Shown: piece after piece, positions 1-8,813 of the stretch
Numbering within the stretch: position 1 is the first letter of the stretch
How the letters are laid out: each line of letters begins with the position of its first letter
The notes under the pieces: generated by a model
What the model saw: only the letters and a program-made list of their open reading frames with translations
Told to the model about the DNA's origin: nothing
Database searches by the model: none
Assembly (NCBI GenBank): GCA_002405515.1
Contig: DHLZ01000313.1
Coordinates: 435 to 25,551, forward strand
Direction: 5' to 3'
Source: Planctomycetaceae bacterium UBA4655
GTDB lineage: Bacteria > Planctomycetota > Planctomycetia > Pirellulales > UBA1268
DNA length: 25,117 bases
Program-made: the position numbers and the translations under genes

Positions 1-14
1 GCCGAGAGGGGCGT
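1..14 (+). repeat. Outer end of a truncated repeat array
   Basis: The first 14 bases (GCCGAGAGGGGCGT) are identical to 24890-24903, which is the outer edge of the right-hand array. They are also inverted against 109-119. This suggests that another array of the same family, in the opposite orientation, ends here and is cut by the window border. Confidence 0.5.
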
Positions 15-108
15 CAGGGGCGAGCGAAGAGTTGGGTGGTTTGGCGAGACAGCGGCCATTCGGAGCGTTTTTGAGTGACACGACGCCGCGTTTTTGCGGC
101 TCGTCACT

Positions 109-235
109 CCCCTCTCGGCTTGCGCCTCGGGCTTCCGGGAATTTTCCACCCAACACCTGCAGGGGAAGACAGCGCCTCGGGCTTCCGGGTTCTTCAACAC
201 AACGCCTGCAGGGACACTTGCGGCTCGGGCTTCCG
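109..235 (-). repeat. Left tandem array of 47-50 bp units
   Basis: The core GCCTCGGGCTTCC occurs at about 124-136 and again 50 bases later; a variant (GGCTCGGGCTTCC) follows after a further 47 bases or so. Between the cores lie palindromic CCTGCAGG boxes at 156-163 and 205-212. The outer end (109-136) is an exact reverse complement of about 28 bases at 24872-24899 in the right-hand array, so the two arrays are inverted relative to each other. Spacer sequences differ between units. I do not recognise a named family; a dispersed REP-like element is the most likely explanation. Confidence 0.75.
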
Positions 236-282
236 TATGGGGTGGCTTTTGGCCGACTATCCCGATGGCCATGGTCACGCGA

Positions 283-305
283 CCGTAGCCGTGGGGTTTC
301 CACGC

Positions 306-311
<6 letters not shown>
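283..311 (-). terminator. Hairpin overlapping the thiC stop codon, possible terminator
   Basis: Bases 283-294 and 300-311 form a 12-position stem with one mismatch around a 5-base loop. On the minus strand the stem starts one codon before the thiC TAG (306-308). No T-run follows, so this is not a textbook intrinsic terminator. It may act as a Rho-assisted end or as 3'-end protection. Confidence 0.4.
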
Positions 312-1646
<1,335 letters not shown>

Positions 1647-1691
1647 CAGCGATTCTCCTGCGGTGCGTTTCAGGGCGAAGTGTAGCAGGTT

Positions 1692-3095
1692 CTAGAGGGT
1701 CTTGAGGTACTCGAGAACCTCCGTCTTCTCCTCCTCGGAGAGCAGGTCGGGGTAGTCGTGCCCCGCCGCCGACTTGCCCGGCTTCGTCGTGTCGAAGTGC
1801 CGTCGTCGCTCCACCGGCGGGAGCTTTCCGGCGGGCATCGCGGCCCGCTCCTCGACCTCGAGCCCCACCCTCCGCTCGTCGTAGCCGTCGCCCGACCGCT
1901 TCCAGACGGCCGGCCGGCTTCCCGGGCGGAGCAGGTGCCAGAGCGTCGGCACGGACCCGTTGTGAAAATAGGGCGCGGTGGCCCAGATGCCGTCGAGCGG
2001 CGGGGCGACGTAGCCGGCCGGAGCGTCCACGCCCGGCTCGCCTGCGATCCCGCGGCCGAACCAGCCCGGGTCGTCCACGCCCGGCTCGCCTGCGATCCCG
2101 CGGCCGAACCAGCTGTCGTTCAAGTCGCGACGGTTCTCCCTCGTGAGCGAGTCGAACCGCACGCGGTCGGTCCCGATCTCGTCGATGGCGACGATTCTCC
2201 CGGGGTAGGTGTCGCCCGCGTCGGAATAGGTGCCGTGGCAGTCGGCGCAGTGTCGCCCGAAGACCGCCCTCCCCCGCTCCGCCAACGCCGCATCGACCCT
2301 GCCCGGCCACCGCGGCGGCCGGAGCGACAGGAGCCAGGCCTCGATCTCGCGGAACTCATCCTCCCACTGGCGGAACTTTTCCGGGCCGTTCTCCTTCACG
2401 AGCAGGAACTGCATGAGCATCCGGTGGCCCTTCGCCGCGAATCCGTCGGCATACAGCCGCTTCTTCTTCGCGTAGTGCCACCAGGGCGGGGCGTCCATGT
2501 CGTGGTGGACCATGTCGAACTTCGGCGGCCTGTGCACGATCTCGAGGTCGGCGTTGCGGTGTCGCATGAGGGCGACGCCGAACATGACCGCGTTGGTCGT
2601 GCCGTTGGTCGTTCCCAGCGGCAGCAGGAGCGACCCCATGTCCATGTGCCCGAACGGCTTCCGCTGCTTCACCTTCACGAGCCGGACGTCCTCGGTGAGC
2701 GTCTCGAGCGCGTAGTTCGAATTGGGCAGTCCCGGGATCGCGCGGCCGCCGAGTTGACCCTGGTGGCAGGCGAGGCAGCTCATCGTCCACGACCCGTCGG
2801 CGGCCACGACATACTGCAGCGGCTTCGACGGATCGGCCGGGTCGGGCGTGAGTCCGTAGCGGTCCATCGCCATCCGGCGGCGGGCCTCCGGAGTGGCCGT
2901 CGCGGCCTGCGAGGCGGCGGGCTCCTCCCAGACCGTCGGCAGGGCGTCGAAGACCTCCTGATCGAAATCGGGCGGCAGGTACGCCCGCGAGCGAAGGTGG
3001 TTCCAGCCGGGGTCCGCGGAGAACGCCGGCAGGCCGGTCGCCGCGGCGATCGCCGTGAGGACCGCTGCGGCGAGAAACGGCGTCGTGCGGGGCAT
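1692..3095 (-). CDS. Exported di-heme cytochrome c (cytochrome c peroxidase/RoxA-like)
   Basis: A 467-residue protein with a Sec signal peptide (about residues 1-27, ending near PAFSADPG) and two CXXCH heme sites: CLACH at about 107 and CADCH at about 283. The segment YVAPPLDGIWATAPYFHNGS near residue 363 is typical of the C-terminal domain in di-heme peroxidase and RoxA-like cytochromes. It should be periplasmic or membrane-facing and move electrons; the actual substrate cannot be read from sequence. Just before that motif a 16-residue block starting WFGRGIAGEPGVD is present twice in tandem. The gene diverges from mgtE and lies 45 bases upstream of thiC, with no functional link to either that I can see. 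The ATG has a weak GGGAG about 14 bases upstream. Confidence 0.88.
   Translation of the reverse strand: MPRTTPFLAAAVLTAIAAATGLPAFSADPGWNHLRSRAYLPPDFDQEVFDALPTVWEEPAASQAATATPEARRRMAMDRYGLTPDPADPSKPLQYVVAADGSWTMSCLACHQGQLGGRAIPGLPNSNYALETLTEDVRLVKVKQRKPFGHMDMGSLLLPLGTTNGTTNAVMFGVALMRHRNADLEIVHRPPKFDMVHHDMDAPPWWHYAKKKRLYADGFAAKGHRMLMQFLLVKENGPEKFRQWEDEFREIEAWLLSLRPPRWPGRVDAALAERGRAVFGRHCADCHGTYSDAGDTYPGRIVAIDEIGTDRVRFDSLTRENRRDLNDSWFGRGIAGEPGVDDPGWFGRGIAGEPGVDAPAGYVAPPLDGIWATAPYFHNGSVPTLWHLLRPGSRPAVWKRSGDGYDERRVGLEVEERAAMPAGKLPPVERRRHFDTTKPGKSAAGHDYPDLLSEEEKTEVLEYLKTL
2024..2113. repeat. In-frame 48-bp tandem duplication inside the cytochrome gene
   Basis: Bases 2024-2065 and 2072-2113 are identical (42 bases) and are offset by 48 bases, which adds 16 residues without shifting the frame. 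The identity at every base points to a recent duplication, or to an assembly error. Confidence 0.9.
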
Positions 3096-3191
3096 GACCG
3101 CAGTCTAGCGCTCCCCCGACGCGGCGACAACGAAGCCGCCCTTCGCCACCCGCGGGGTGTGAAAACGCCCCTCGGAGGGTACAAACGCTTC

Positions 3192-4532
3192 ATGCCGGCC
3201 GCCAACCCGATCCTCATCCCCGAGCTTCGCGTGATGATCGCGGAGGGGGATGCGCAGGGCCTCCGCGAGGTGGCCGAGGAGCTTCATCCCGCCACCGTGG
3301 CGGAATTTTCGGAGGGGCTCGATCCGCCGGAGATCTGGCAGCTTCTCGCGAGCGTGCCGGTCGAGCGGCAGGCCGAGATATTCCCGTACTACCCGATGTC
3401 GCGGCAGGTGGAGCTTTTCGCGTCGGCCGATCGGCACCGGCTCGGCGAGCTGCTCGAGGCGATGGCGGCCGACAACCGCGACGACCTGCTTCGCGAGCTC
3501 GATCCTGTTTTCGTCGAGGAGATCCTGCCCCTGGTCGCGAAGGCCGAGCGGCACGACATCCGCATGCTCCTCTCCTGCCCCGACGGGTCGGCCGGGGCCC
3601 TCATGACGACCGAGTACGCGTCGCTCCCGGCCGACATCACGGCGGGCGAGGCGATCACCCGGCTCCGCTCGCAGGCCCCCGACAGCGAGTCGATCTACTA
3701 CATCTACGTCCTCGACGGCGAGCGGCACCTCGTGGGGTTCGTCTCGCTGCGGGACCTCATCCTCGCCCGGCCGACCTCGCTCGTCTCCGACCTCATGGAG
3801 ACCGACGTCATCCGCGTGCGGGTGGACGAGCCGAGCGAGCAGGTCGTTCACAAGCTCGCCCGCTTCGACTTCCTCGCCATCCCGGTGGTGGACGACGAGA
3901 ATCGGCTCGTCGGGATCGTCACGCACGACGACGTGCTCGACGCCGTCCGCCAGGAGGCCACCGACGACGCCCAGCGGATCGCCGCCATCGCGCCGCTCGG
4001 CCAGAGCTACCTGGAGGCCGCCGTCCTGTCGATGACCTGGAAGCGGGGCGTGTGGCTCACGATCCTCTTCGCGACCGCCATGCTCACGGCGCTCGTGCTT
4101 TCGCAGTCGCCGCTCGAGCACGGCTGGTTGATCGCCTTCATCCCGCTCGTCATCGCGACCGGCGGAAATTCCGGCAACCAGTCGGCGACGCTCGTGATCA
4201 CGGCGCTCTCCACGGGCGACTGCAAGCTCACCGACTGGCGGAAGATCCTCAGGCGGGAGGCGGTGCTCGGCCTGCTCCTCGGCACGCTCCTGGCCGTGCC
4301 GGGCTACCTGCTCGCGATCGTCTACGCCCCCTCCGCCGCCGCCGCGGTCGTGATTCCGATCACGATCATGGCGGTCGTGATGATGGGAACGCTCGTCGGC
4401 TCGGTGCTGCCGCTGCTCTTCCGCTCCGTGGGCCTCGATCCCGCGCTCATGAGCAACCCCTTCGTGTCGGCGATCGTCGACATCGTCGGCATCGTGATCT
4501 ACACCACGATCGCGGTCGCGGTCCTCGACTGA
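3192..4532 (+). CDS. mgtE: Magnesium transporter MgtE
   Basis: A 446-residue inner-membrane Mg2+ channel/transporter. The order of domains is the family's: a helical cytosolic N domain (residues 1 to about 130), a pair of CBS domains (about 135-255, with the DLMETD and VGIVTHDDVLDAV segments), a connecting helix, and a five-helix membrane domain (about 280-446). The membrane part holds the conserved IATGGNSGNQSATLV stretch and SNPFVSAIVDIVGIVIY, which contains the pore-lining aspartate region. The N and CBS domains normally sense cytosolic Mg2+ and close the pore. The open frame extends far upstream, but that part is antisense to the cytochrome gene. The ATG at 3192 with GGAGGG about 12 bases upstream gives the normal family start. 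The gene is monocistronic and converges with the pseudokinase gene. Confidence 0.96.
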   Translation: MPAANPILIPELRVMIAEGDAQGLREVAEELHPATVAEFSEGLDPPEIWQLLASVPVERQAEIFPYYPMSRQVELFASADRHRLGELLEAMAADNRDDLLRELDPVFVEEILPLVAKAERHDIRMLLSCPDGSAGALMTTEYASLPADITAGEAITRLRSQAPDSESIYYIYVLDGERHLVGFVSLRDLILARPTSLVSDLMETDVIRVRVDEPSEQVVHKLARFDFLAIPVVDDENRLVGIVTHDDVLDAVRQEATDDAQRIAAIAPLGQSYLEAAVLSMTWKRGVWLTILFATAMLTALVLSQSPLEHGWLIAFIPLVIATGGNSGNQSATLVITALSTGDCKLTDWRKILRREAVLGLLLGTLLAVPGYLLAIVYAPSAAAAVVIPITIMAVVMMGTLVGSVLPLLFRSVGLDPALMSNPFVSAIVDIVGIVIYTTIAVAVLD

Positions 4533-4566
4533 ACGGCCCCGCCCTCCCAGCCGGCCCCGCTCGCCG

Positions 4567-7437
4567 TCATGGCTGCTTCCGGAAAACCTCGGGGATCGGC
4601 TCCCCGCGGCTCTCGCACGCCTCGCGGGTCGTGACCACGATCGATTCCACGCCGTCCTTCTTGCGGATGACGTAGACAAGGTGGCCGTCGGGGTTCGCCT
4701 TCATGAGGATCGACCGCAGGATCGCGTCGACGGTCTGGTCGCGTTCGTCGAGGCCGAACGACTGGTTCTGGGTGATTCCCTTCAACTGGAGGTCGCCTCC
4801 GAGGATCTCGACAGGCACGCCGATTTCGTCGGAGATGGTCTGCAGCGTGCGGTCGAGGCTGTCGCGAGGAAACGAGAGCGTCATCTTCCGGGCGAGGGCT
4901 GCGGCGGCCCCCTTGTCGACGGCCTGGCCCGCTGCGTCCGCCGCGGCGGGCGGCCGGCCCGGCCGCTGCTCGAGCGCGATTTCCGCGGCGAGGGCGAGGT
5001 TGTGGGGGGCGGTCGGAGGCAGGTGGCAGTTGACGACGGCGATCGACTCCTCGGTGCCCTGCCGGAGGTTCGCCTCGAGACCCCGCACCATCGCCGGCAG
5101 CCGGGTGACGAGCTTGCGGCCGTAGGGGTGGAGGTCGAGCGAGGCGATGAATTCCTCCACCGTGTCGGGCAGGGACGCGAAGTTTTTCGCAAGCGACGCC
5201 GCCACGGCCGCGGCCGCGATGTCGCGGGGAGGCACGGCGAGCAGTTCGGCGTAGGAGGAGGTCTCGCCGAAGTGAAGCGAAACCGCCGCCGACCGCACGC
5301 CCGCGCCGAAGAACCTCGCCACGGGCTCGGCGAGCCGTCCGAGCGGTCCGGAGAGCATGTCGCGGCCGTCGTTCTCCAGGAACGCGGGCGACCCCATGAC
5401 CACCACGTGCCGGCCCGCGTCGAGCCGCTTGGCGAGCCGCTGCATGTCGGTCGTGAACTGCGGCTCCCCCTCGGTCTCGAGCATGAGCGCGAGCAGATCC
5501 GGCGGGGCGGCGACGAGCAGCCGTCCGCCGCGGGATTTCGGCAGGGCCATGGCGAGATGTTTCGTCGATTTCCAGGCGGCGGGCGGGTTCTCCGCATCGA
5601 GCGGCTTGGCAAGTTCGAACGCGAAGCCCGCGACCGCCGCCCCGTTCCGGTCGACCTGCCAGCCGGCGAGGATTCGTTCGATGCCGGAGGGTTCGCAGCC
5701 GCAGACCGCGGCGGCATCGCGGATCGCCGCCTCCGCCACGGGGCCGATCGCCTGAAGAAACCGTGCTCCCTCGGGGGTCGCGAGCATGTCGGCAGGCCGT
5801 ACGATCAGCATCACCTGCGACCCGGGCGGGGCGAAGTCGAGCGATGGCGGGCCCGTGTGCGTCGGTGCGTCCCAGAGGGCCCCGGAGTCGGCCACTCGCA
5901 CCACGTGCGGTGCCTGCGGCGGCGGCTGCGAGGGTGCCTGCGGCGGCGGCTGCGGCGGTGCCTTCGGCGGCGGCTGCGAGGGTGCCTTCGGCACTGTGGC
6001 GACCTCGCTCTGCTCGCGTCGGAGGTCGGCCTCGCCGTCGCTTTGGAGATCGACCTCGCTCTCGCGTCTGCGATCGGCCTCGCCGTCGCGCTGCCAGATG
6101 AGGGCGACGATCACCACGCCCGCCAGCAGGGCCGCGGCGAGCCCGGCCACGGCGGCTCGAAAAATCGCAGCCCTGCGGCGGGCCCGCTGCGTCGCGTCGC
6201 CCGATTCGACCGGCTGCGGCGTGGCTGGTGCCGCCGCGGGGGCCGCGTTGAGGTTGAGGTCGATGCCGGGGGCTACGTCGATCACGGGGTTGATGTCGAT
6301 CACGGGCGGCGAGGGATCCGGCTGCGGCGTCGCCAGGAAGAAATCGTCGCCTCCGCCGCGGGCCGCGGCGGAGGCGGTCACCTCCGGAAAGCCGAAGCAG
6401 GCGGCGATCGCGGCGGCGGCGTCGGCCGCGGTCGCATACCGCTGCGCGGGATCGCGGGCGGCGAGGTAGCCGACGAGCATGCCCACCTCGGGCGGCACCT
6501 CCGGCGGGCCGGGCGGATCGAATCCGCTCGTGGCGGCATGGGTGAGCGTCGCCTCGGCGGATCCCTTCCAGCCCGGCACGCTCCCGCTGACGAGCGACGC
6601 CAGCACGCATCCGATCGCGTAGATGTCGCACGCCTCGTCGAGCGTCCCGCCGCTGAGAATGCATTCCGGGGCGAGGAAGGCGACCTGCGTTCCCATCTTG
6701 GAGACCGCCTCGGGATTCTCCAGCGGAACCCGCGGAGGCGTGGCGTGCGGGTCTCCCACGAGCGGATACTGCAGCAGCCGCAGCCCTCCGGTCTGCGGGT
6801 CGCGACGGAGCGAATCGAGCGAGATCGCCCCGTGAATCCCGCACGATCGGTGGTGTTCCGCGACGGCGCGGGCGAGCGACACCGCGGCCCAGCCGGCCTC
6901 CTGGAGGGGCAGCCCGCCCCGCTTCGCGATTTCGACCAGGAGCGTCGGCCCTGCCACGTCCTCGCAGACGATGATTCGGTTGCCGTCGATCTGCTCGAGG
7001 GCCCACGTCCTCGAGAACGTCGGGTCGGCCAGGTGGTGGGCGGTCGCGGTCCGCCGCACGATGGTGGTCCACGCCTCGATGTCGCGGCATCGTCGCCGGT
7101 CGAGCATCGCGACGACCACGGGCCTGGCCGACGGCAGGTGCAGGGCCCGAAGGAGGATCGCGCCGATCGGCGAGTCGATCCGTTCGAGGAGCCGGTAGTC
7201 GCCGATCGTGAACGGCCCGGCGTCTCCCCGGAGGAGCCGCCTCGCCTGCCAGCCGGTGAGCTGCTTTTGCGCCACGATCCACGAGGCCGCCGCCGCGGCA
7301 TCGACCGGCCTGCCGGCGGTCGCGGCTTCGAACGCCGCCCGGAGGGCCGCCAGCTGCGCGGGGTCGTGGAGGCCGCTTTTGGCGACGATGCTCCAGAAAT
7401 CGGCGGTGGAGTGGGGCTTCGGCTTCGCGGTGGACAT
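4567..7437 (-). CDS. Transmembrane pseudokinase with a C-terminal secretin-like domain
   Basis: This 956-residue protein resembles planctomycete Ser/Thr kinase-like proteins but appears catalytically dead. Residues about 75-345 follow the kinase fold: FLAPECILSG (near 257) and DEACDIYAIGCVLASLVSG match subdomains VIII-IX. The catalytic loop reads HGAISLDSL (near 200) in place of HRDxKxxN, no DFG is visible, and the VAxK lysine is replaced (VVVAMLDRR). A charged segment and one membrane helix (about 427-449) follow, then a low-complexity acidic/arginine stretch and a Pro/Gln repeat (about 480-510). A large soluble region follows, ending in a domain at about 853-935 (DRTLQTISDEIGVPVEILGG) that resembles the short N-terminal domain of secretins and TonB receptors. 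The likely role is as a scaffold or sensor. There is no clear Shine-Dalgarno; a hairpin sits just before the ATG. Confidence 0.85.
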   Translation of the reverse strand: MSTAKPKPHSTADFWSIVAKSGLHDPAQLAALRAAFEAATAGRPVDAAAAASWIVAQKQLTGWQARRLLRGDAGPFTIGDYRLLERIDSPIGAILLRALHLPSARPVVVAMLDRRRCRDIEAWTTIVRRTATAHHLADPTFSRTWALEQIDGNRIIVCEDVAGPTLLVEIAKRGGLPLQEAGWAAVSLARAVAEHHRSCGIHGAISLDSLRRDPQTGGLRLLQYPLVGDPHATPPRVPLENPEAVSKMGTQVAFLAPECILSGGTLDEACDIYAIGCVLASLVSGSVPGWKGSAEATLTHAATSGFDPPGPPEVPPEVGMLVGYLAARDPAQRYATAADAAAAIAACFGFPEVTASAAARGGGDDFFLATPQPDPSPPVIDINPVIDVAPGIDLNLNAAPAAAPATPQPVESGDATQRARRRAAIFRAAVAGLAAALLAGVVIVALIWQRDGEADRRRESEVDLQSDGEADLRREQSEVATVPKAPSQPPPKAPPQPPPQAPSQPPPQAPHVVRVADSGALWDAPTHTGPPSLDFAPPGSQVMLIVRPADMLATPEGARFLQAIGPVAEAAIRDAAAVCGCEPSGIERILAGWQVDRNGAAVAGFAFELAKPLDAENPPAAWKSTKHLAMALPKSRGGRLLVAAPPDLLALMLETEGEPQFTTDMQRLAKRLDAGRHVVVMGSPAFLENDGRDMLSGPLGRLAEPVARFFGAGVRSAAVSLHFGETSSYAELLAVPPRDIAAAAVAASLAKNFASLPDTVEEFIASLDLHPYGRKLVTRLPAMVRGLEANLRQGTEESIAVVNCHLPPTAPHNLALAAEIALEQRPGRPPAAADAAGQAVDKGAAAALARKMTLSFPRDSLDRTLQTISDEIGVPVEILGGDLQLKGITQNQSFGLDERDQTVDAILRSILMKANPDGHLVYVIRKKDGVESIVVTTREACESRGEPIPEVFRKQP
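5909..5992. repeat. 24-bp tandem repeat, 3.5 copies, in the pseudokinase gene
   Basis: Units start at 5909, 5933, 5957 and 5981 (the last is half a unit) and encode an eight-residue APSQPPPQ-type repeat on the minus strand. It makes a flexible proline-rich linker just outside the membrane helix. The copies differ by only a few bases, so the copy number may vary between strains. Confidence 0.85.
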
Positions 7438-7442
7438 GGGAG

Positions 7443-7461
7443 CGGGCGTCGGGAACGCCCG
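7443..7461 (-). promoter_or_regulatory. Hairpin directly upstream of the pseudokinase start
   Basis: A perfect seven-base-pair stem (CGGGCGT/ACGCCCG) with a five-base loop lies five bases upstream of the ATG at 7437, where a ribosome binding site would be expected. No Shine-Dalgarno is visible beside it. It could limit translation or act as a 5' stabiliser; this is an inference from position alone. Confidence 0.35.
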
Positions 7462-7551
7462 TCATCCTAGCGTTTGTCACGGCTTTCGCCGAAGCGGCGG
7501 CGTGGCTACGATCCGTCAGTCCGAGCCCCCGATCAACCGGAAGGGATTCCC

Positions 7552-8787
7552 ATGCGTTCCACCGACTCCACCCGCATCTATTTCGACCGGGCCGCCGAAG
7601 AGCTCGACCTCTCCGACAACATGCGGAAGCTGCTGCTGACGGCGAAGCGTGAGGTGCAGGTGCAGATCCCGGTGGAGCTCGACTCGGGCGAACTCACGAC
7701 CTTCATCGGCTACCGCGTGCAGCACAACGACGCCCGGGGCCCGCTGAAAGGCGGCCTCCGCTACCACCATGAGGTCGATCTCGACGAGGTGCGGGCGCTC
7801 GCCTCGCTCATGACCTGGAAGACGGCGGTCGTGAACATTCCCTACGGCGGCGCGAAGGGGGGCATCGCCCTCGACCCGGCGGCCCGGAGCCGCCACGAGC
7901 TCGAGCGGATCACCCGTCGGTTCGTGGACGCGATCCACGACCTCTTCGGTCCCGACGTCGACATCCCCGCCCCCGACATGGGCACGAGCTCCGAAACCAT
8001 GGCCTGGATCATGAACCAATACGGCAAATACCACGGTTTCTCGCCGGCCTGCGTGACCGGGAAGCCGGTCGAGTATCACGGCATCGCCGGCCGGGAGGAG
8101 GCGACCGGCCGCGGCGTGGGCATCCTCACGACGAAGCTCCTGAGCCGCCTCGGGAAGAAGCTGCCGGGCACCCGCGTGGCGATCCAGGGCTTCGGCAACG
8201 TCGGAACCCACACCGCCAAGTTCCTCCACGACGCGGAGTGTCGGATCGTGGCGGTGAGCGACGCCACGGCCGGGTTTCACCGCGCCGAGGGGATCGACGT
8301 GCTCGCGGCCCTGCGGCACGCGGGCGCCAACCGGGGCCGGCTCGAGGGCTTCACGGGGGGCGACGCGATCAGCAACGCCGAACTGCTGGCGATGGACGTG
8401 GACGTGCTCATCCCAGCGGCGCTCGGCGGCGTGCTCAACGCCTCGAATGCGGCGTCGGTCCGGGCGCCGGTCATCATCGAGGCGGCCAACGCGCCGGTGG
8501 AGCCGGAGGCCGACGCGATCTTCGAGTCGAAGGGGATCATCTCGCTGCCCGACATCCTGGCCAACTCGGGCGGCGTGACGGCGAGCTGGTTCGAGTGGGT
8601 GCAGAATCGCCAGCACTACCAGTGGGGCCTGAACCGGGTCCGCCAGGAACTCGACAAGATCCTCGGCGACGCCTTCGAGCAGGTCTGGCAGCTTTCCCAG
8701 TCGCGGAATCTCCCGCTCCGCACGGCCGCCTACATGGTCGGCGTGGGACGCGTCGCCCGGGCCACCGTCCTCGGCGGCCTCGCCTGA
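7552..8787 (+). CDS. gdhA: Glutamate dehydrogenase (Glu/Leu/Phe/Val dehydrogenase family)
   Basis: A 411-residue hexameric-type enzyme that interconverts glutamate with 2-oxoglutarate plus ammonia. Lys66 (KGGLRYH), Lys90 (TWKTAV) and Lys102 (GGAKGGI) keep the 24 and 12 residue spacing of the substrate-binding and catalytic lysines of clostridial glutamate dehydrogenase, and Asp142 (PAPDMGT) falls where the catalytic aspartate should be. The nucleotide-binding loop GFGNVG is at 213-218. The length fits the NAD-type GudB/RocG group better than the ~450-residue NADP type, but cofactor preference is not certain. The ATG at 7552 is preceded by GGAAGGG. The reading frame is open further upstream, but that extension is not conserved-looking. 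The gene stands alone and converges with the cytochrome b gene. Confidence 0.94.
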   Translation: MRSTDSTRIYFDRAAEELDLSDNMRKLLLTAKREVQVQIPVELDSGELTTFIGYRVQHNDARGPLKGGLRYHHEVDLDEVRALASLMTWKTAVVNIPYGGAKGGIALDPAARSRHELERITRRFVDAIHDLFGPDVDIPAPDMGTSSETMAWIMNQYGKYHGFSPACVTGKPVEYHGIAGREEATGRGVGILTTKLLSRLGKKLPGTRVAIQGFGNVGTHTAKFLHDAECRIVAVSDATAGFHRAEGIDVLAALRHAGANRGRLEGFTGGDAISNAELLAMDVDVLIPAALGGVLNASNAASVRAPVIIEAANAPVEPEADAIFESKGIISLPDILANSGGVTASWFEWVQNRQHYQWGLNRVRQELDKILGDAFEQVWQLSQSRNLPLRTAAYMVGVGRVARATVLGGLA

Positions 8788-8813
8788 CCGCCGGTCGGGT
8801 TGCGGTGCCGCGT

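Larger units (their letters stand above)
1..305. other. Non-coding region with repeats, downstream of thiC
   Basis: No convincing gene lies here; open frames across it read through short repeats. It holds an outward-facing 14-base repeat end (1-14), a 94-base spacer, a tandem array of three related units (109-235), and a hairpin at the thiC end (283-311). Confidence 0.7.

Noticed and set aside
1647..1691. TPP riboswitch for thiC
   Set aside because: The 45-base gap is too short for one and lacks the conserved TPP-aptamer sequences; the gene may be read from the cytochrome promoter.
1758..3191. N-terminal extension of MgtE by about 478 residues
   Set aside because: This part is antisense to the di-heme cytochrome, and MgtE proteins start where the ATG at 3192 does.
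4681..7470. A 929-residue plus-strand open frame over the pseudokinase
   Set aside because: Antisense shadow in high-GC DNA; the minus-strand frame holds the kinase fold, membrane helix and linker.
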